Shown piece by piece: positions 1 through 6,889 of a DNA stretch of 20,749 bases. Each line of letters opens with the position of its first letter. Positions within the stretch are counted from its first letter, which is position 1. Origin of the DNA: Verrucomicrobiota bacterium. Lineage in GTDB: Bacteria > Verrucomicrobiota > Verrucomicrobiia > Opitutales > Opitutaceae. The DNA lies in the NCBI GenBank assembly GCA_023457035.1, contig JAEWNN010000050.1, positions 1 through 20,749 on the forward strand, written 5' to 3'. The notes beneath the pieces were generated by a model. The model did no database searches and was not told the DNA's origin. It worked only from the letters and a program-made list of their open reading frames with translations. Made by a program: the position numbers and the translations under genes.

Positions 1-61
1 TTTCCCTCGACTTCGGGGAAACATTGGCCTCGCATTGGCGGCGAAACGACGTGCTGGCCCC

Positions 62-385
62 ATGAACGTACTACCCGAGCTCACCCCCGAAACCTATTCG
101 TTGTTCCAGTTCACGCTCACCTCGCGCGACGAGGGCACCGCCGCCCAGCGCTCGCACTGCTGGGGCGAGAACTTCAGCATCGAGGAGGCGTTCAACGCCG
201 CCAAGGCGCTCGTCACCCGCGACTACGATGCGATGCGCACGCTCCTGCGCCAGAAGGGCGGCACGGACGAGAAACTCAATCTCCAGATAAATGACACGGA
301 GTTCGGCTACGATCTGCGCCACAACTTCCTCGTCGTCTCGCGCTACTGGATCCACGCCAAGCCTTCGCTGAAGAAGACGGTTTGA
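62..385 (+). CDS. Small conserved-looking hypothetical protein, 107 aa
   Basis: I do not recognise this protein. The ATG at 62 is preferred over an in-frame TTG at 35, because the extra nine residues (basic, proline-containing) look like read-through of untranslated sequence. No Shine-Dalgarno site is visible before either. The product is soluble and mixed alpha/beta in character, without signal peptide or membrane segment. Its N-terminal half has an aromatic-rich strand-like stretch (YSLFQF), then an alanine-rich helix (EEAFNAAKAL) and a basic C-terminal tail ending in KKTV. The codons are strongly C/G-ended, as in real genes of this window. It stands alone, 108 bases before the tRNA gene. 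Function unknown; reality of the gene is likely. Confidence 0.72.
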   Translation: MNVLPELTPETYSLFQFTLTSRDEGTAAQRSHCWGENFSIEEAFNAAKALVTRDYDAMRTLLRQKGGTDEKLNLQINDTEFGYDLRHNFLVVSRYWIHAKPSLKKTV

Positions 386-493
386 GCCTTTCCGGCGACC
401 GTCGCGGAGGCGCCCGGCCCGCGCGGCCGAAAATGTCCGGAAAAAGCGCTTGCCGGTGGCGCGGGGGCTGTCCAGCGTCCGCGTCTCCCTGAC

Positions 494-580
494 GCCGAGG
501 TGGCGGAATTGGCAGACGCACTAGATTCAGGGTCTAGCGCCCGCAAGGGCGTAGGGGTTCGACTCCCCTCCTCGGCACCA
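494..580 (+). tRNA. tRNA-Leu (anticodon CAG)
   Basis: The acceptor stem GCCGAGG (494-500) pairs with CCTCGGC (570-576), followed by discriminator A and an encoded CCA (578-580). The anticodon stem CTAGA/TCTAG (521-525 and 533-537) encloses the 7-base loop TTCAGGG with anticodon CAG at 528-530. A long variable arm (about 538-553) marks it as a class II tRNA, and the T-loop GGTTCGACTCC is canonical. It decodes CTG leucine codons, which are abundant here. Confidence 0.97.
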
Positions 581-584
581 CTTG

Positions 585-617
585 ACGCGACGGCACGCCC
601 CGTCGCGTTTCGTTTTT
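585..617 (+). terminator. Intrinsic terminator of the tRNA-Leu gene
   Basis: A perfect 9-bp stem (ACGCGACGG at 585-593 with CCGTCGCGT at 600-608) closes a 6-base loop and runs into a T-rich tail (TTT, then TTTTT at 613-617). It starts five bases after the tRNA CCA end. Confidence 0.85.
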
Positions 618-878
618 CGGCGGCGGAAGTGGACTCCGGCGCACCCGAGGGGCGCTTGGCGCGCCGGGGGCCTCTCCTCAGGCGGTGACTCCAGCACTTG
701 TCGTGGCGATGCGTTGCCAATCCGGGGCATTGCGGCGTCGCCGGGCTCGCGGGTACGGACGCGGGAGAACGCAGTGGCGGATGGATGGGGGCGTGCTGCC
801 CGTTTCGCCCTAAAGTCCGGGCGGGGTGGGCCGTTATTAGGCAACGCGCCCGCCGCGCGCATCGCCAACTCTACCATC

Positions 879-1373
879 ATGGACGCCGAAACCGTCACCA
901 CCGCCACTGCCCGCGCCAGGAACCGCACCGGCAAGTACCTTACTTTCTCCCTCAGCAACGAGTCGTATGGGGTCGATGTGCTGAAGGTGCGGGAGATCAT
1001 CCGCTTCCTGAAGATCACGCCCGTGCCGCAGATGCCCGCCTACGTGAAGGGGGTCATCAACCTGCGCGGCAAGGTTCTCCCGGTCATTGACCTGCGCCTG
1101 AAGTTCGGACTTGAGGCGGCCGAGGCCACCGAACGTACCTGTATTGTCGTCGTGCGGGTGACCGCCGGCGGGCAGGACATCACCTTGGGCATGATCGTCG
1201 ACTCGGTCGAGGAGGTCATCAACCTCAACGAGGCCGAGATCGAGGAGACCCCGGAATTTGGCGTCAAGGTCGACACCGCCTACCTCATGGGCATGGCCAA
1301 GGTGAAGGGAGCAATCAAGACGCTGCTCGACATCGACAAGGTCGTCTCGCCCGAGACGCTGCGCGGTTTCTAG
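879..1373 (+). CDS. cheW: Chemotaxis coupling protein CheW, 164 aa
   Basis: CheW couples chemoreceptors to the CheA kinase in cytoplasmic signalling arrays. After a short alanine/threonine-rich leader (about residues 1-18) comes a single CheW domain. It includes the stretch VLKVREII and the hallmark block PVPQMPAYVKGVINLRGKV, followed by PVIDLR. The C-terminal part with MGMAKVKG and LLDIDKV is also typical. The size is normal for a one-domain CheW. The ATG at 879 is the first start inside the family length; the reading frame stays open upstream but that part is not CheW-like. No Shine-Dalgarno site is visible. No cheA, cheB, cheR or receptor gene lies in the window, so the partners must be elsewhere. 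A strong terminator follows at once, making this a single-gene transcript. Confidence 0.93.
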   Translation: MDAETVTTATARARNRTGKYLTFSLSNESYGVDVLKVREIIRFLKITPVPQMPAYVKGVINLRGKVLPVIDLRLKFGLEAAEATERTCIVVVRVTAGGQDITLGMIVDSVEEVINLNEAEIEETPEFGVKVDTAYLMGMAKVKGAIKTLLDIDKVVSPETLRGF

Positions 1374-1402
1374 TTCGTACGCGAACATCCCCGGTAATCT
1401 CC

Positions 1403-1433
1403 GGCCGAGGGCTTCAGCCCTCGGCCTTTTTTT
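1403..1433 (+). terminator. Strong intrinsic terminator after cheW
   Basis: A perfect 10-bp GC-rich stem (GGCCGAGGGC at 1403-1412 with GCCCTCGGCC at 1417-1426), loop TTCA, followed directly by seven T residues (1427-1433). It ends 24 bases before the kinase start, so the kinase needs its own promoter. Confidence 0.96.
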
Positions 1434-1457
1434 CGCCGGGCCGGTCGGGGCGCGACC

Positions 1458-2684
1458 GTGACTTTCGGCTGGTTGCCTGGGGCCCTGGAATTCTGCACGC
1501 TGGCGGGCGTGTTCAACTCTCCACCGCAGGGCAAGGTTCGGCATCTCTTCCGTGGCGCATTGTTGGCGGTGATCGCCTCCGTGCTCATCCCGGTGCTGCT
1601 GGATGCGGCATTCCGGCCGCTGGCACCCTCCAGCCTGGTGTTGTACGGCCTCTTCGGGGTCTACGGGGTGGTGATGATGCACGGGGTGGGCTGGGCGAAG
1701 GCTGTGCTGCCAAGCGCCTGGGCGTGGCCGTTCTTTGGCGGCATGCTCGGGCTCTTCACCCTGTTCCATTTTGTCGCGGTTCCGTCGCACACCGTCTGGA
1801 TCCTGGCGATGCCGGTCGTGAGTTTGGCGGCGGGCACCGTGCGGTTGCGGTGGGCGATCTTGGTGGCGGTTGCCTGCCTCGCCGCGCAGGCGGGTTTCTT
1901 GGTTTCCAAGGACGTCGAGTGGCGCGCCATCTCGACGTCGACGATCGCGTTGTCGGTGGGGATGGTGTTCACGCTCGCGTGCACGGAGCTGGCCGTTTGG
2001 GCCGATGCCTCGCGTGAGCGGGCCGAGCAACTGACGCGCGAACTCGAGGCGGCGAACGCGGAGCTGCGGAGCGCCGCCGAGAGCACCGCTGCACTGGCCG
2101 CGGCCACCGAGCGCAACCGCATCGCCCGCGACATCCACGACGGGCTCGGCCACTACCTCACGGTTGTCGCGGTGCAATTGCAGGCGGCGCGGGCGCTGCT
2201 GCCGGCGCAGCCCGAACGCGCCGCCGAGGTGGTGGCGAAGGCCGAACAGGCGGCGCGCCATGCGCTGGACGACGTGCGTCGCTCGGTCGGCGCCTTGCGC
2301 GAACCAAGCAACCGGCCGCCGTTGCCGGTGGCGTTGGAGGGGTTGGTCCGGGAGAGCGGGCTGGCGGCCTCCTTCGTTTGCGTGGGCGAGGTCCGCCGGC
2401 TCGGCGAGGCGGCGGAGCAGGCGCTGTTCCGTGCCGTGCAGGAGGGGCTGACCAACGTGCGCAAACACGCGGGGCCTGCGCGTGCGGCGGTCGTGCTCGA
2501 CTATCGGGGACCCGAGGGCGTCGCCGTGGAGGTGACCGACAACGGGGCGGGTGGTGCGGTGTCGCCGGAGAGTGGATTCGGGCTGGCCGGGCTGCGTGAG
2601 CGGCTGGCGGCAGTGGGCGGGGCGCTCAGTGCCGGGCGGGCTCCCGCAGGCGGCTTCCGGCTGCGCGCGGAGGTGGCCGCATGA
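1458..2684 (+). CDS. NarL-family membrane sensor histidine kinase, 408 aa
   Basis: This is the sensor of a two-component system: it autophosphorylates on histidine and passes phosphate to the regulator encoded next. The N-terminal half (about residues 28-178) holds roughly six hydrophobic membrane segments with very short loops and no large periplasmic domain. That suggests sensing within or at the membrane. A coiled-coil linker (about 180-215) leads to a HisKA_3 domain with the phospho-acceptor motif RDIHDGLGH (His227). The ATP-binding domain shows the N box QEGLTNVRKH, DNGAGG (Asp361) and GFGLAGLRERL (from Gly373). The start is uncertain: GTG at 1458 is the most upstream start after the cheW terminator, GTG at 1509 is an alternative, and neither has a Shine-Dalgarno site. 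The gene overlaps the regulator by ATGA. The stimulus cannot be inferred. Confidence 0.92.
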   Translation: MTFGWLPGALEFCTLAGVFNSPPQGKVRHLFRGALLAVIASVLIPVLLDAAFRPLAPSSLVLYGLFGVYGVVMMHGVGWAKAVLPSAWAWPFFGGMLGLFTLFHFVAVPSHTVWILAMPVVSLAAGTVRLRWAILVAVACLAAQAGFLVSKDVEWRAISTSTIALSVGMVFTLACTELAVWADASRERAEQLTRELEAANAELRSAAESTAALAAATERNRIARDIHDGLGHYLTVVAVQLQAARALLPAQPERAAEVVAKAEQAARHALDDVRRSVGALREPSNRPPLPVALEGLVRESGLAASFVCVGEVRRLGEAAEQALFRAVQEGLTNVRKHAGPARAAVVLDYRGPEGVAVEVTDNGAGGAVSPESGFGLAGLRERLAAVGGALSAGRAPAGGFRLRAEVAA

Positions 2685-3337
2685 AACGCGTCCGTGTGCT
2701 GCTGGTCGACGACCAGGCGCTTTTTCGCGAGGGGCTGGCGACCTTGCTCGGCCTCAATCCGGAGCTGGAGATCGTCGGCGAGGCCGGGGACGGTGCGGCG
2801 GCGGTCGAGCTGTGTGCGCGGCTGCGGCCCGAGGTGGTGCTCATGGATCTGCGGATGCCGATGATGGACGGAGTGGAGGCCACCCGGCGGATCCTCGCGG
2901 CGCAGCCGGCGGTTCGCATCCTCGTCCTGACGACGTTCGAGGAGGATGAGGAGGTTTTCGCGGCCGTCCGCGCGGGCGCCGCGGGTTATCTCCTGAAGGC
3001 GTCGCCCTCGGAGAAGCTGCTCGAGGCGATCCGTGCCGTGGCGGCGGGCGAAAGCGTGCTCCAGCCTTCGGTGACGGCGAAGCTGCTGGCGGAGTTCAAC
3101 CGGATGGCTGTGCGGACGGAGCGGCGCGCGGTGCAGCCGCTGCCTGAGCCGCTCTCGGGGCGCGAACTCGGCGTGCTCCAGTGCCTGTGCGACGGGCTTT
3201 CGAACAAGGAGATCGCCTCGCGGCTCGGCATCGCCGAGGGCACGGTGAAGAACCATATGACGAACGTGCTCGGCAAACTCGGCGCGCTCGACCGCACCCA
3301 GGCGGCGCTGCGGGCGCGGGAGTTGGGTCTGATCTGA
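2681..3337 (+). CDS. NarL/LuxR-family response regulator, 218 aa
   Basis: Cytoplasmic transcription regulator and cognate partner of the preceding kinase. The receiver domain (1-120) has the acidic pair Asp10-Asp11, phospho-acceptor Asp56 in VLMDLRMP, Thr84 and Lys106. The C-terminal LuxR-type helix-turn-helix (about 158-218) carries LSGRELGVL, then SNKEIASRLGIAEGTVKNH. Length and arrangement are standard. The ATG at 2681 overlaps the kinase stop (ATGA), and a good Shine-Dalgarno GGAGGT (2669-2674) lies six bases upstream, so translation is coupled. Targets are unknown; the orphan permease and TPR genes 250 bases downstream are candidates by proximity only. Confidence 0.96.
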   Translation: MKRVRVLLVDDQALFREGLATLLGLNPELEIVGEAGDGAAAVELCARLRPEVVLMDLRMPMMDGVEATRRILAAQPAVRILVLTTFEEDEEVFAAVRAGAAGYLLKASPSEKLLEAIRAVAAGESVLQPSVTAKLLAEFNRMAVRTERRAVQPLPEPLSGRELGVLQCLCDGLSNKEIASRLGIAEGTVKNHMTNVLGKLGALDRTQAALRARELGLI

Positions 3338-3390
3338 GGCGCGGTGGCGCCGCAGGCCGAGGCCGCTGGATCTTGGTGCCGGCCCGCCCA

Positions 3391-3419
3391 CGTGGCCCGG
3401 TGCTTCAGCCCGGGCCGAC
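3391..3419 (+). repeat. REP-like hairpin, left copy
   Basis: The conserved 5' flank CGTGGC leads into a 7-bp stem (GGCCCGG 3394-3400 with CCGGGCC 3410-3416) around a 9-base loop TGCTTCAGC. A second copy lies inverted at 3488-3518. There is no T-tail, so a plain terminator is less likely than a dispersed palindromic repeat. Confidence 0.65.
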
Positions 3420-3487
3420 GGATCGGAGCGGTCACCACGGCGATGTAGCGCCAGATTAGGCACGGTGGTTCCGGGGGGCGCGGCATC

Positions 3488-3518
3488 GTAGGGCGGGGGC
3501 AGAAGCACCCCGCCACGG
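3488..3518 (-). repeat. REP-like hairpin, right copy (inverted)
   Basis: Read on the minus strand it begins CGTGGC and forms a 7-bp stem (GGCGGGG with CCCCGCC; plus-strand 3508-3514 and 3492-3498) around the loop TGCTTCTGC. Relative to the left copy, two stem base pairs are swapped from CC/GG to GG/CC and one loop base differs (A to T). The structure is therefore conserved while its sequence varies. Confidence 0.65.
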
Positions 3519-3590
3519 CATCCCTGGCATGACTTCCGGCCATGACCTCTGCCACAGGCGCGGCGGCCGAAAACCTGCGAGGATCGCGGC

Positions 3591-6011
3591 ATGAACACCG
3601 CCGATCTCTTCTCCGAGTTGCGTACCGCGCTGCGCCACCTGCGGCGCACCCCGGGCTTCGCGTTGCTCGCAATCGGGCTGCTCGCCGCGGGTGTTGGGGC
3701 GGTGACCTTGGTCTACTCGGTCGTCAGCGGCATCCTCCTGCGCCCGTTGCCGTTTGCGCGTCCGACGGAACTGGTCGGCTTCCAGGCGGTGAACCTGGCG
3801 AAATCGATCGTGCAGCCGGGGATGTCGGCGGCCGACTTCCGCGATTTGCACGGGCGCGTGCGTGCGCTCGCCGCGCTCGGGGCGTACCGGCCCGACTTTG
3901 CGACGTGGAAACGGCCCGGCGAACAACCGGTCCAGCTCACTGCGGCGCTGGTGACGGAGGACTTCTTCACCACGCTCGGCGTCGCGCCGCGGCTGGGGCG
4001 GCCGTTCGCGCCGGCGGATTTCTCGATGAGCGCGGCGCGCAGCGCGGTGCTCAGCCATGCGGCGTGGATGCGCCGGTTCGACGGCGACCCGGCGGTGGTG
4101 GGGCGCACGATTACGCTCAACGACAAACTCTGCACGATCGTCGGGGTGATGCCGGAGGCGGTGCGCGAGCCGGCGTTTGTCGATGTGTGGCTGCCGTTCC
4201 CGTCCGAGTCGCCGGAGTATTTCGCGCGCGATTCGCGCTACTGGGTGGCGATCGGGCGGCTCAGAACCGGCGTAGCGGCGGTGCAGGCGCGGGCCGAGGC
4301 GGAGGCGATCGCGGCCGACCTCGCACGCCAATTCCCGGATACGAACCGCAACTGGACGCTGCGTGCGAGCCCGCTGCACGAGTTGCGTGTGGCCGGGTTG
4401 CGCAATGGTCTGCTCCTGCTGTTGGCGGCCACGGTGCTGCTGCTGCTCGTGGCGTGCAGCAACCTGGCGAATCTGCTGCTCGCCCGCGGCCTGCGCCGGA
4501 TCGGCGAGATGGCGGTGCGACAGGCGCTCGGGGCGAGCGCGGGGCGCCTGCTCGTGCAGGTGCTGCTCGAGAACGCCGCGCTTGGTCTGGCGGGTGGCTC
4601 GCTCGGCGTCGCCGGTGCGGTGGCGGTGGTCAAGCTGGTCGTGAACCGGTTGCCGTCGTTTCTCGTGCCGCGGGCGCATGAGGTGAGCGTCGACGGCGGG
4701 GTGCTGCTCGTGGCGGTGGCGGTCTCGCTGGTCGCCGGGCTGCTCGCGGGGGCGTTGCCGGCGTGGCAGGCGGCGCGGGCGGAGATCGGCGCCGTGATGA
4801 AGGAGAACGGCGCGCGCACGGGGGCGAGTGTGGGGTTGCGCCGGCTGCAGCGCGGGTTGGTGGCGGCGCAGGTGGCACTGACGTTTGTCGTGCTCGCCGG
4901 TGCGGCGCTGCTCGGCCGCAGCCTGAGCCGGTTGCAGGCGGTCGATCCGGGTTTTCGGCCGCAGAACGTGCTCATGCTTCGTGCGGCGCCGCCGCCGGCG
5001 CAATTCGAGACGGGTCTCGACCAGGCCCGCTACTTCGAGCGGCTCGTCGAGGCTGTGCGCTCGGTGCCGGGCGTCGAGGCGGCGGCTGGCGATGCCAGCG
5101 CACCGCTCGCCGGCGTCACCCTGCGTTTTCCGTACTCCGTGGTCGGCGCTCCGGCCGAGAGCAGCGCGGGCAACGAGGCCGTCCATAATCCGGTGACGGA
5201 TGAATTCTTCGATACGATCGGACTGCGGCTGGTGGTGGGACGGTTGTTCACTGCCGGCGATGACGAGCGCGGCCAGCCGGTGGTGGTGGTGAACGAGGCG
5301 CTCGCCCGGCGGCTTGCGCCCGGCGGCCACGCGCTCGGGGTGCGGTTGCGGCTCGTGCCGTGGCTCTCGCAGAGCGAGCACGAGGTCGTCGGCATCGTGC
5401 GCGATGTGCGGCAGGAGAACCTCGGTGATGCGCCTCCGCCGCAGTACTACGTGCCGCAGCGGCAGGCCCCGTGGTTCTTCACCACGCTGCTGGTGCGGGT
5501 GCGCGAGGGCCAGCCGGCCCCGTTGGCGGCGCTGCGCGCCGCGCTGGCGAAGGCCGACGCGGGGCTGCCGGCGGAGTTTCGTCCGCTGGAGGAGGCGATC
5601 GCGGGCACGGCGCTCTCGGCGCGGATGGCGACGCGGCTGTTCGCGGTGCTCGGCGCGCTGGCGTTCGTGCTCACGATCTTCGGCGTGTATGCGAACCTGG
5701 TGTTCGCGGTGGCGCAGCGGACGCGGGAGTTCGGGCTGCGGCTGGCGCTCGGTGCGAGCCCGGTGCGCGTGGTCGCGCAGATGGTCGGGGAGGTCGGACG
5801 GCTGGTGGCGGCGGGCCTGGTGCTGGGCGGGGCGGGGGCGTGGGCACTGGGCGGCGTGTTGCGCAACCGCATCCCGGGCGTGGGGACGCACGATCCGCTG
5901 CTGCTGCTTGCGGTGGGCGCGGCGCTCGCCGCGGCCGCACTGCTGGCGGCGGCCTGGCCGAGCTGGCGGGCGGCGCTCACCCCTCCCGCGACGGCGTTGC
6001 GGCACAGCTGA
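3591..6011 (+). CDS. Duplicated MacB/FtsX-type permease (ADOP family), 806 aa
   Basis: Integral membrane permease of the MacB/FtsX superfamily, built as two tandem units. The first unit has a membrane helix (about residues 20-48), a MacB-like extracytoplasmic domain (about 50-255) and an FtsX core (about 265-400) with VACSNLANLLLAR and VRQALGAS. The second repeats this: helix about 425-445, extracytoplasmic domain about 450-665, FtsX core about 680-800 with RTREFGLRLALGAS. Such full-length duplicated permeases, known as ADOP from Acidobacteria, are usually encoded without an adjacent ATPase, as here. MacB-like proteins typically drive mechanotransmission across the envelope rather than classic import. 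The ATG at 3591 has a Shine-Dalgarno GAGGA (3579-3583) seven bases upstream. The substrate is unknown. A TPR lipid/periplasmic-type protein follows after 40 bases. Confidence 0.9.
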   Translation: MNTADLFSELRTALRHLRRTPGFALLAIGLLAAGVGAVTLVYSVVSGILLRPLPFARPTELVGFQAVNLAKSIVQPGMSAADFRDLHGRVRALAALGAYRPDFATWKRPGEQPVQLTAALVTEDFFTTLGVAPRLGRPFAPADFSMSAARSAVLSHAAWMRRFDGDPAVVGRTITLNDKLCTIVGVMPEAVREPAFVDVWLPFPSESPEYFARDSRYWVAIGRLRTGVAAVQARAEAEAIAADLARQFPDTNRNWTLRASPLHELRVAGLRNGLLLLLAATVLLLLVACSNLANLLLARGLRRIGEMAVRQALGASAGRLLVQVLLENAALGLAGGSLGVAGAVAVVKLVVNRLPSFLVPRAHEVSVDGGVLLVAVAVSLVAGLLAGALPAWQAARAEIGAVMKENGARTGASVGLRRLQRGLVAAQVALTFVVLAGAALLGRSLSRLQAVDPGFRPQNVLMLRAAPPPAQFETGLDQARYFERLVEAVRSVPGVEAAAGDASAPLAGVTLRFPYSVVGAPAESSAGNEAVHNPVTDEFFDTIGLRLVVGRLFTAGDDERGQPVVVVNEALARRLAPGGHALGVRLRLVPWLSQSEHEVVGIVRDVRQENLGDAPPPQYYVPQRQAPWFFTTLLVRVREGQPAPLAALRAALAKADAGLPAEFRPLEEAIAGTALSARMATRLFAVLGALAFVLTIFGVYANLVFAVAQRTREFGLRLALGASPVRVVAQMVGEVGRLVAAGLVLGGAGAWALGGVLRNRIPGVGTHDPLLLLAVGAALAAAALLAAAWPSWRAALTPPATALRHS

Positions 6012-6051
6012 GGGCGCCCGGGCGCGACGAATTTCGGTAATCATTAGACCC

Positions 6052-6831
6052 ATGAAAACACAGATCCTGATCCGGGCGCTCGGCGCCCTCGTTCTCTGCT
6101 CCACAGCTGCTTTGTCGGCCCAGGAGGCCGCGCCGCTCGACCGGGCGACGGCGCTGGCCGAAGCCCGTGCGGGCAAGTGGGAGCACGCCGAGGCGGTGCT
6201 CGAGACGGCCGCGGCGGCGACCCCGACCGATGTTGAAGTCTGCGCGCAGCTGGTGTTGCGACGGCTGGACCAGAAACGGAACAAGGAGGCGGTGCTGCTG
6301 GCCGAGCGTGCCGCGGAGGCGGCGCCGGACAACGCCGGGTTGCAGTCGTTGCTCGGCCGCGCACTTGGGGCCCGGATCGGCGAGCTGGCGTTTCTCCAGC
6401 AGGGCTTTGTGGCGCCACGGATGCTGCGCGCGTTCAAGCGTTCCGTGGAGCTCGATCCGAACCACGTGCCCGGGCTGGTGGGCTTGGCGAACTACTACCT
6501 CTACTCGCCTGCGATCGCCGGCGGCAGCTACGAACGGGCGGAGGAGTATGCGCTGCGGGTCGAGAAACTCGACGTGTTCAACGGGGGACTGGTGCGCGCC
6601 CAGATTCGGGAGCGGCAGGAGAAGTGGGCGGAGGCGGCGCAGTGCTATCGTGCGGCACTCGTTGCCCAGCCGCAGAATCCGTGGCTGCACACGCAGCTCG
6701 GCGGGGCGCTGGCGAAGGCCGGACAAACGCTCGAGGCGAAGGCGGCGTTTGAGGCCGCACTCGGCATCGACCCCGCTCACGTGCGGGCCCGCGAGGGGTT
6801 GCGGGCACTGGAGCGCACCGGGGCGGATTGA
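6052..6831 (+). CDS. Secreted TPR-repeat protein, 259 aa
   Basis: Residues 1-23 form a Sec signal peptide: basic MKTQILIR, a leucine/alanine core and a likely cut after ALSA. The mature part is a tetratricopeptide-repeat solenoid, a protein-protein interaction scaffold. Helix pairs with TPR spacing are visible near residues 29-60, 66-98, 120-150, 186-220 and 221-254. The last includes LGGALAKAGQTLEAKAAFEAAL and the LDPNH/IDPAH-type turns. It should act in the periplasm. The gene follows the orphan permease after 40 bases on the same strand, so it may be co-transcribed and could be an accessory subunit, but nothing in the sequence proves this. No Shine-Dalgarno site is seen before the ATG. Confidence 0.85.
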   Translation: MKTQILIRALGALVLCSTAALSAQEAAPLDRATALAEARAGKWEHAEAVLETAAAATPTDVEVCAQLVLRRLDQKRNKEAVLLAERAAEAAPDNAGLQSLLGRALGARIGELAFLQQGFVAPRMLRAFKRSVELDPNHVPGLVGLANYYLYSPAIAGGSYERAEEYALRVEKLDVFNGGLVRAQIRERQEKWAEAAQCYRAALVAQPQNPWLHTQLGGALAKAGQTLEAKAAFEAALGIDPAHVRAREGLRALERTGAD

Positions 6832-6889
6832 GCCGGCCGGCGGTGCGCTGGGCGTAATCAGGTGCGGGGTGCAGAGGCCGGGCGGGGCC

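Noticed and set aside
3456..6437. 993-codon minus-strand open frame opposite the permease and TPR genes
   Set aside because: Arginine/proline/histidine-rich, no domain, and exactly antisense to well-supported genes; a normal effect of high GC and codon bias.
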